A DNA stretch of 9,184 nt, from contig JAZNGW010000012.1 in NCBI GenBank assembly GCA_045576655.1, positions 1-9,184 on the forward strand, written 5' to 3'. This DNA comes from RGIG8745 sp045576655 (lineage in GTDB: Bacteria > Bacteroidota > Bacteroidia > Bacteroidales > Bacteroidaceae). Position numbers and translations under genes: made by a program. The notes under the pieces were generated by a model. It was not told where the DNA came from, searched no databases, and was given only the letters and a program-made list of their open reading frames with translations. This document shows, in pieces, positions 6,247 through 9,184 of the stretch; position 1 is the stretch's first letter; every line of letters begins with the position of its first letter.

Positions 6247-6891
6247 ATGATAGTCAGCCCTTCATTACTCGCGGCAGATTTCGGAAATCTGGAACGCGAA
6301 ATCGACATGATAAACCGCAGCGATGCCGAATGGCTCCACCTCGACGTTATGGACGGAGTGTTCGTGCCAAACATCAGTTTCGGATTTCCTGTGCTTGAAG
6401 CAGTTGCCAAACTGTGCAAAAAGCAGTTGGACGTACACCTCATGATCGTTGAGCCAGGCAAATTCGTGCGTCAAGTGGCAAAACTCGGTGCCATGATGAT
6501 GAATGTCCACTACGAGGCATGCCCTCATCTGCACCGCACTATCCAGGAGATTCACGAAGCAGGCATGAAGGCAGGCGTAACGCTCAACCCCGCCACACCA
6601 GTATGCGTGCTTGAGGACATCATCCGCGATGTCGACATGGTGCTGCTCATGACCGTCAACCCAGGTTTTGGCGGACAGAAATTCATCGAGCACTCAATCG
6701 AGAAAGTCAAGGCTCTCCGTGCCATGATCGAGCGCACTGGTTCGAAAGCCCTCATTCAGGTCGACGGCGGCGTCAACGGCGATACAGGCAAACGCCTTGC
6801 CGAAGCAGGAGTAGACGTTCTCGTTGCAGGAAGTTACGTGTTCGGAGCGCCAAACCCAGAAGAACGCATCAGCCAACTCATGAGCCTGTAA
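6247..6891 (+). CDS. rpe: Ribulose-phosphate 3-epimerase
   Basis: A 214-residue cytoplasmic TIM-barrel enzyme that interconverts D-ribulose 5-phosphate and D-xylulose 5-phosphate in the pentose phosphate pathway. Nearly all family signatures are visible: VSPSLLAADF at 3-12, HLDVMDGVFVPN at 31-42, DVHLM at 62-66, VNPGFGGQ at 137-144 and VDGGVN at 172-177. The metal-binding and acid/base residues H31, D33, H64 and D173 are intact. A phosphate-binding glycine segment follows (VAGSYVFG, 193-200). Length is typical. The ATG at 6247 begins two residues before the conserved SPSLL strand. It overlaps nothing and is followed 4 bp later by comEC, so the two are surely co-transcribed, an arrangement I believe is common in Bacteroidales. 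Confidence 0.98.
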   Translation: MIVSPSLLAADFGNLEREIDMINRSDAEWLHLDVMDGVFVPNISFGFPVLEAVAKLCKKQLDVHLMIVEPGKFVRQVAKLGAMMMNVHYEACPHLHRTIQEIHEAGMKAGVTLNPATPVCVLEDIIRDVDMVLLMTVNPGFGGQKFIEHSIEKVKALRAMIERTGSKALIQVDGGVNGDTGKRLAEAGVDVLVAGSYVFGAPNPEERISQLMSL

Positions 6892-6895
6892 TCCG

Positions 6896-8497
6896 ATGGG
6901 GTGGCAGAAATATCCCCTGTTCCGTCTGCTGCTGCCATTCGTGGCTGGCATGCTCATCGCCGACGCTACAGCCGTACTGCTCACTCAAAACATCACGATT
7001 TTATTCATATCTCTCTGCCTTTGCGCCATCATTCTGTTCATGCAGAACGGTCGCAAAAGCAGAGATTCTTTTTACCCCAAGTTTGGCATTGCCGCCCTGC
7101 TGTTCTTCCTCATCTTCGGCGCCACGCTCTACACACTCAGTTACAACGGCATACGCACATCACTCAGTCCTGACACCAAGCAAGGCATCGTCGCCAAAAA
7201 TCCCGAACGCAAAGCGCGTTCCTGGGCACTGACAATGCGAACCGACGCAGGAGCCCGATTCATAGCCTACATCGACGATAAATCAGACAGCGCTGCTATC
7301 TCAGGCATCCAAATCGGCGACACCATCACCTTCTCCACCCGCAATTTCTATCCCACATGTCCCGTCGACCTGCATGAGCAGGATAAGGAGTTCACCCCCT
7401 TCCGCCGCCACCTGTTCTGCTCAGGCATCAGCGCCACATGCTATATACGTCATGACCACTGGAGCGTCGCACCCACATCCGCCTCATCCCCCAACCTGTT
7501 CACCCGTCTGCGCTGTGCCATGTCAGAGGCATACCACGATGCCGGCCTCTCCGCCGAAGAAGGCGCACTGCTCGAAGCACTCACAACAGGCAACAAGTCC
7601 AATCTGCCCGGAGACCTCAAGACCCACTATTCCCGCTCCGGTCTCAGCCACATACTCGCCCTTTCAGGATTTCACCTCGCCGTAATCTTTGCCATCCTCA
7701 GCCTGCTACTCTACAGCCTGCCGCTACCCTACCGTTGGCAGTGGGTAAAATCGCTCATAATCATTGCCTGCCTCTGGACCTTCACCTTGCTTGCCGACAC
7801 ACCCCCTTCACTCGTCCGCGCCGCAGTCATGTGCAGCATCATGTCGTTAAGCGGATGCTTCGGCCGCCCCACCCTGTCCGTCAATTCACTCACCCTCGCC
7901 GCCTTCCTCATGCTCGGGTTCAATCCCCTAATGCTCCACGATGTAGGCTTCCAACTCTCCTATATCTCAGTCCTGGCAATCTGCACCGTTGCCGTTCCAT
8001 GTTGCCGCAAAAGCCAGGAACACCTCTACGAGCGATTCCAGAGTAAAAACATCCTCACCAGAGCCAGCCTGCGCATATTGGAATACTTCACCGGAGTAGC
8101 CATCGTCAGCCTCGTCTGCACCCTCGCCACCGCACCGCTCGTAGCATACCATTTCCACACCATCCCGCTCCTCTCCGTCCTCGCCAACCTGCTCGTCTGC
8201 CTGCTGGCGTCAGTCCTGCTCTATGCCGTAGTCCTCTGGTGGATGCTCTCCTGGTGCGACGGGATAAGAGTCATGCTCACAGAAGCATTGCACGGCATGG
8301 CATCAGCCATGAACACCGTAGCAGAATGGATTTCATCCGTCAGTTGGGCAGTCGTGGCATGGTCGCCCACAATATTACAGTTGCTTCTTTGCTACCTCCT
8401 CATAACATCCGCTATCGCCTTTTTCTATCGGCACACAGCCACTTCCCTGAAACTAGCCCTTATCTTTTTAGTCGCGCTGCTCGCCACATTCCTCTAA
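6896..8497 (+). CDS. comEC: ComEC/Rec2 family DNA-uptake channel, short form
   Basis: A 533-residue polytopic inner-membrane protein of the ComEC/Rec2 family, which carries single-stranded DNA into the cytoplasm during natural transformation. Two to three N-terminal helices (~8-82) lead to a soluble beta-rich region (~95-190, the DUF4131/OB-like part). The Competence domain then spans ~220-505: SHILALSGFHLAVIF at 251-265, PSLVRAAVMCSIMSL at 304-318, DVGFQLSYISVL at 349-360 and TAPLVAYHFHTIPLLS at 412-427. The protein ends after a last membrane helix (~513-533). The C-terminal metallo-beta-lactamase-like domain of Bacillus or Helicobacter ComEC is absent; Bacteroidetes homologues often have only a degenerate tail there, and this one seems shorter still. 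The DNA after the stop is repeats, with no continuation in another frame. The start at 6896, 4 bp after rpe, gives MGWQKYPLFRLLLPF, a normal family N-terminus. The 3' half is strikingly C-rich in third positions. Confidence 0.93.
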   Translation: MGWQKYPLFRLLLPFVAGMLIADATAVLLTQNITILFISLCLCAIILFMQNGRKSRDSFYPKFGIAALLFFLIFGATLYTLSYNGIRTSLSPDTKQGIVAKNPERKARSWALTMRTDAGARFIAYIDDKSDSAAISGIQIGDTITFSTRNFYPTCPVDLHEQDKEFTPFRRHLFCSGISATCYIRHDHWSVAPTSASSPNLFTRLRCAMSEAYHDAGLSAEEGALLEALTTGNKSNLPGDLKTHYSRSGLSHILALSGFHLAVIFAILSLLLYSLPLPYRWQWVKSLIIIACLWTFTLLADTPPSLVRAAVMCSIMSLSGCFGRPTLSVNSLTLAAFLMLGFNPLMLHDVGFQLSYISVLAICTVAVPCCRKSQEHLYERFQSKNILTRASLRILEYFTGVAIVSLVCTLATAPLVAYHFHTIPLLSVLANLLVCLLASVLLYAVVLWWMLSWCDGIRVMLTEALHGMASAMNTVAEWISSVSWAVVAWSPTILQLLLCYLLITSAIAFFYRHTATSLKLALIFLVALLATFL

Positions 8498-8519
8498 ACC
8501 CGACTCAAAACTTCGTACT

Positions 8520-8603
8520 CAGCTTAAGTCTGTACAAACACAGTCTAAGTTTGTACATATTCAGACTGAGTTTGTATAAACTTAGACTAAGTTTAGAGAT
8601 TCC
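8520..8603. repeat. Four tandem 21-bp repeats downstream of comEC
   Basis: Units at 8520-8540, 8541-8561, 8562-8582 and a diverged fourth at 8583-8603 share CAG-CTAAGTTTGTA or close variants. Within them TGTACAAAC (8531-8539) pairs with GTTTGTACA (8549-8557), and 8542-8557 pairs with 8573-8588 over 16 positions with a single G-T. These two stems share 8549-8557, so they would compete in RNA. The arrangement could act as a weak terminator or 3' stability element for the rpe-comEC message, as it starts only 23 bases after the stop. The core is similar to the 21-bp array at 133-195. Confidence 0.75.
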
Positions 8604-8658
8604 AGCGAAGCGCCACACTATTCTTGAGTAGTTCAGGAGTTTCTGTAGTTCAGGAGTT
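8604..8658. repeat. Short interspersed repeat block, first copy
   Basis: AGCGAAGCGCCAC (8604-8616) is followed by two direct copies of GTAGTTCAGGAGTT (8628-8641 and 8645-8658, period 17). The same parts reappear at 8790-8833, there with the 14-mer inverted. No gene is present. It reads as degenerate extragenic repetitive DNA. Confidence 0.6.
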
Positions 8659-8687
8659 CATACATTAATTTTAAGGAATAGCCGTAG

Positions 8688-8707
8688 GGACAAGGCGTGC
8701 CTTGTCC
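8688..8707. repeat. Perfect short hairpin (REP-like)
   Basis: GGACAAGGC (8688-8696) and GCCTTGTCC (8699-8707) are perfect 9-base inverted repeats separated by two bases. No T-run follows, so it is not a classical terminator. I recall similar GGACAAGGC-GCCTTGTCC elements scattered between genes in Bacteroidales, but cannot check that here. Confidence 0.6.
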
Positions 8708-8721
8708 GAGTAAAGTGTAGA

Positions 8722-8750
8722 CCACAGATTCCCCAGATTTACACAGATTG
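8722..8750. repeat. CAGATT short tandem repeat
   Basis: CAGATT occurs at 8725, 8734 and 8744 within CCACAGATT / CCCCAGATTT / ACACAGATTG, a 9-10 base period. This looks like a decayed simple interspersed repeat. A single related ACCACAGAG occurs near 115-123. A run of seven T follows at 8754-8760, but there is no stem before it. Confidence 0.5.
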
Positions 8751-8789
8751 GTATTTTTTTGCACGGGAACGATAACACACATCATTCGT

Positions 8790-8833
8790 CTGAACTACTA
8801 AGCGAAGCGTCACTCCTGTAACTTCTGAACTAC
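8790..8833. repeat. Short interspersed repeat block, second, rearranged copy
   Basis: CTGAACTAC occurs at 8790-8798 and 8825-8833. AACTTCTGAACTAC (8820-8833) is the reverse complement of the 14-mer at 8628 and 8645 at 13 of 14 positions. Between them AGCGAAGCGTCAC (8801-8813) is a direct copy of 8604-8616 at 12 of 13 positions. The block therefore holds the same parts as 8604-8658 in a different order and orientation. Confidence 0.55.
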
Positions 8834-8871
8834 TAAATAACCGTGTTGTTCTGTGTTTTTCAGCGTATTCC

Positions 8872-8938
8872 GTGCCCTCAAAAAGGGCACCCTATGAGGG
8901 TTGCACTTTTTCGGCGGTGAATTATTTTTACCGCCGAA
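8872..8938. terminator. Cluster of three hairpins, possible terminator
   Basis: GTGCCCT/AGGGCAC (8872-8878 / 8884-8890) is followed by ACCCT/AGGGT (8889-8893 / 8897-8901), which shares two bases with it, so the two compete. TTGCACTTTTTC follows. A third stem, TTCGGCGGT/ACCGCCGAA (8910-8918 / 8930-8938), is perfect over 9 pairs and can extend three more with one G-T; it is followed by the AT-rich TTTATTTATA. None has the ideal stem plus T-tract, but together they are the best candidates for ending transcription from comEC, about 375-440 bases after its stop. Confidence 0.45.
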
Positions 8939-9120
8939 TTTATTTATACACAAGATATTATTCTTTTGTATTGTGAAACGACTTTGCTTGTAAAATCGTT
9001 TGAACTATAATTTATTTTTGGCGTGTAGTCTTCTATGTAGTCTAAAATAGGACCCAATACAAGTGCGACATATAATATTGCCTATTTTTAATTTTCTGCT
9101 GAAAATATTTCATTTTTCTC
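8939..9120. other. AT-rich gap with a 12-base direct repeat; no gene seen
   Basis: No reading frame is credible here. TGTAGTC occurs twice (9024-9030 and 9036-9042), a 12-base spacing that suits side-by-side protein binding about 80 bases before the promoter-like element at 9121. Small stems AAACGA/TCGTTT (8976-8981 / 8996-9001) and ATTTTC/GAAAAT (9091-9096 / 9101-9106) are present. The base composition is much more AT-rich than the coding DNA to its left. Confidence 0.35.
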
Positions 9121-9153
9121 TTGACTCGTCCCTAAGGGCATATATTAACTTTG
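9121..9153 (+). promoter_or_regulatory. Probable promoter for a gene beyond the right edge
   Basis: TTG (9121-9123) and TAACTTTG (9146-9153) match the -33 and -7 elements, though the 22-base spacer is slightly long. Transcription would start about 9159-9161. The perfect 12-mer AATCGTACGATT (9170-9181) and the pair TTTGC/GCAAA (9150-9154 / 9163-9167) lie at or after the start point and could be operator sites. Confidence 0.5.
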
Positions 9154-9166
9154 CACTCGCTAGCAA

Positions 9167-9184
9167 ATGAATCGTACGATTATG
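9167..9184 (+). CDS. Possible start of a truncated gene
   Basis: ATG at 9167 opens six codons (MNRTIM) to the window edge; another in-frame ATG is at 9182. Only the promoter-like element just upstream suggests a gene. Nothing can be said about the product. Confidence 0.2.

Noticed and set aside
6265..6693. 142-residue minus-strand frame inside rpe
   Set aside because: It is a shadow of a fully conserved enzyme; the composition follows the complementary codons.
8541..8553. TAAGTTTG in the repeat as an active promoter
   Set aside because: No TTG lies about 20 bases upstream, and no gene follows for 600 bases.
8239..8631. 130-residue frame with an LSLY heptad-like repeat
   Set aside because: Its first two thirds overlap comEC in another frame, and the LSLY repeat is simply the 21-bp DNA repeat read as seven codons.
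8498..8700. Frameshifted remainder of comEC
   Set aside because: No frame here resembles a ComEC C-terminus, and the sequence becomes 21-bp repeats 23 bases after the stop.

Overview
The window looks like chromosomal DNA of a Bacteroidales bacterium, most likely Prevotella or a close relative. Three promoters fit the Bacteroidetes pattern TTG/TTTG, about 20 bases, TAnnTTTG. Shine-Dalgarno sites are absent at the main genes, and the products (ComEC without a visible hydrolase domain, a secreted multidomain glycosidase next to a GH43 enzyme, a gamma-class carbonic anhydrase) suit that group. The genus is an inference from style, not from a marker gene. All six complete genes lie on the + strand, and none shows a frameshift or internal stop.

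Layout. Positions 1-376 have no gene but are dense in repeats: a degenerate ~32-bp tandem array carrying GTCAAC, a 21-bp tandem array, a 44-bp near-perfect palindrome, and a nested inverted repeat that runs into the promoter of the first gene. Next come a gamma carbonic anhydrase-like protein (377-892) and a 128-bp leader with a repeated GGAGG-ATG module. Two exported carbohydrate-active enzymes follow 18 bp apart (1021-3759 and 3778-5001), closed by a strong intrinsic terminator (5024-5059). A textbook promoter (5160-5191) then opens a second unit: a membrane-anchored coiled-coil protein of unknown function (5245-6147), ribulose-phosphate 3-epimerase (6247-6891) and a ComEC/Rec2 DNA-uptake channel (6896-8497). 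The last ~690 bp hold only small repeats and hairpins, ending in a promoter-like element and a possible start codon cut by the window edge.

How the genes work together. The two glycosidases are probably one transcription unit acting on the same polysaccharide in the periplasm or outside the cell. No SusC/SusD transporter or regulator is visible here, so they are a small satellite locus or the edge of a larger one. The carbonic anhydrase-like protein and epimerase are housekeeping enzymes. The epimerase and comEC are almost certainly co-transcribed (4-bp gap).

I found no defence system, CRISPR, transposase, phage or RNA gene. The most unusual material is non-coding: two 21-bp tandem arrays with a similar core (CTAA, TTTGTA) at opposite ends of the window, each involved in long inverted repeats, plus the phased 32-bp array, the nested dyad at the carbonic anhydrase promoter, and the module upstream of the glycosidase operon.
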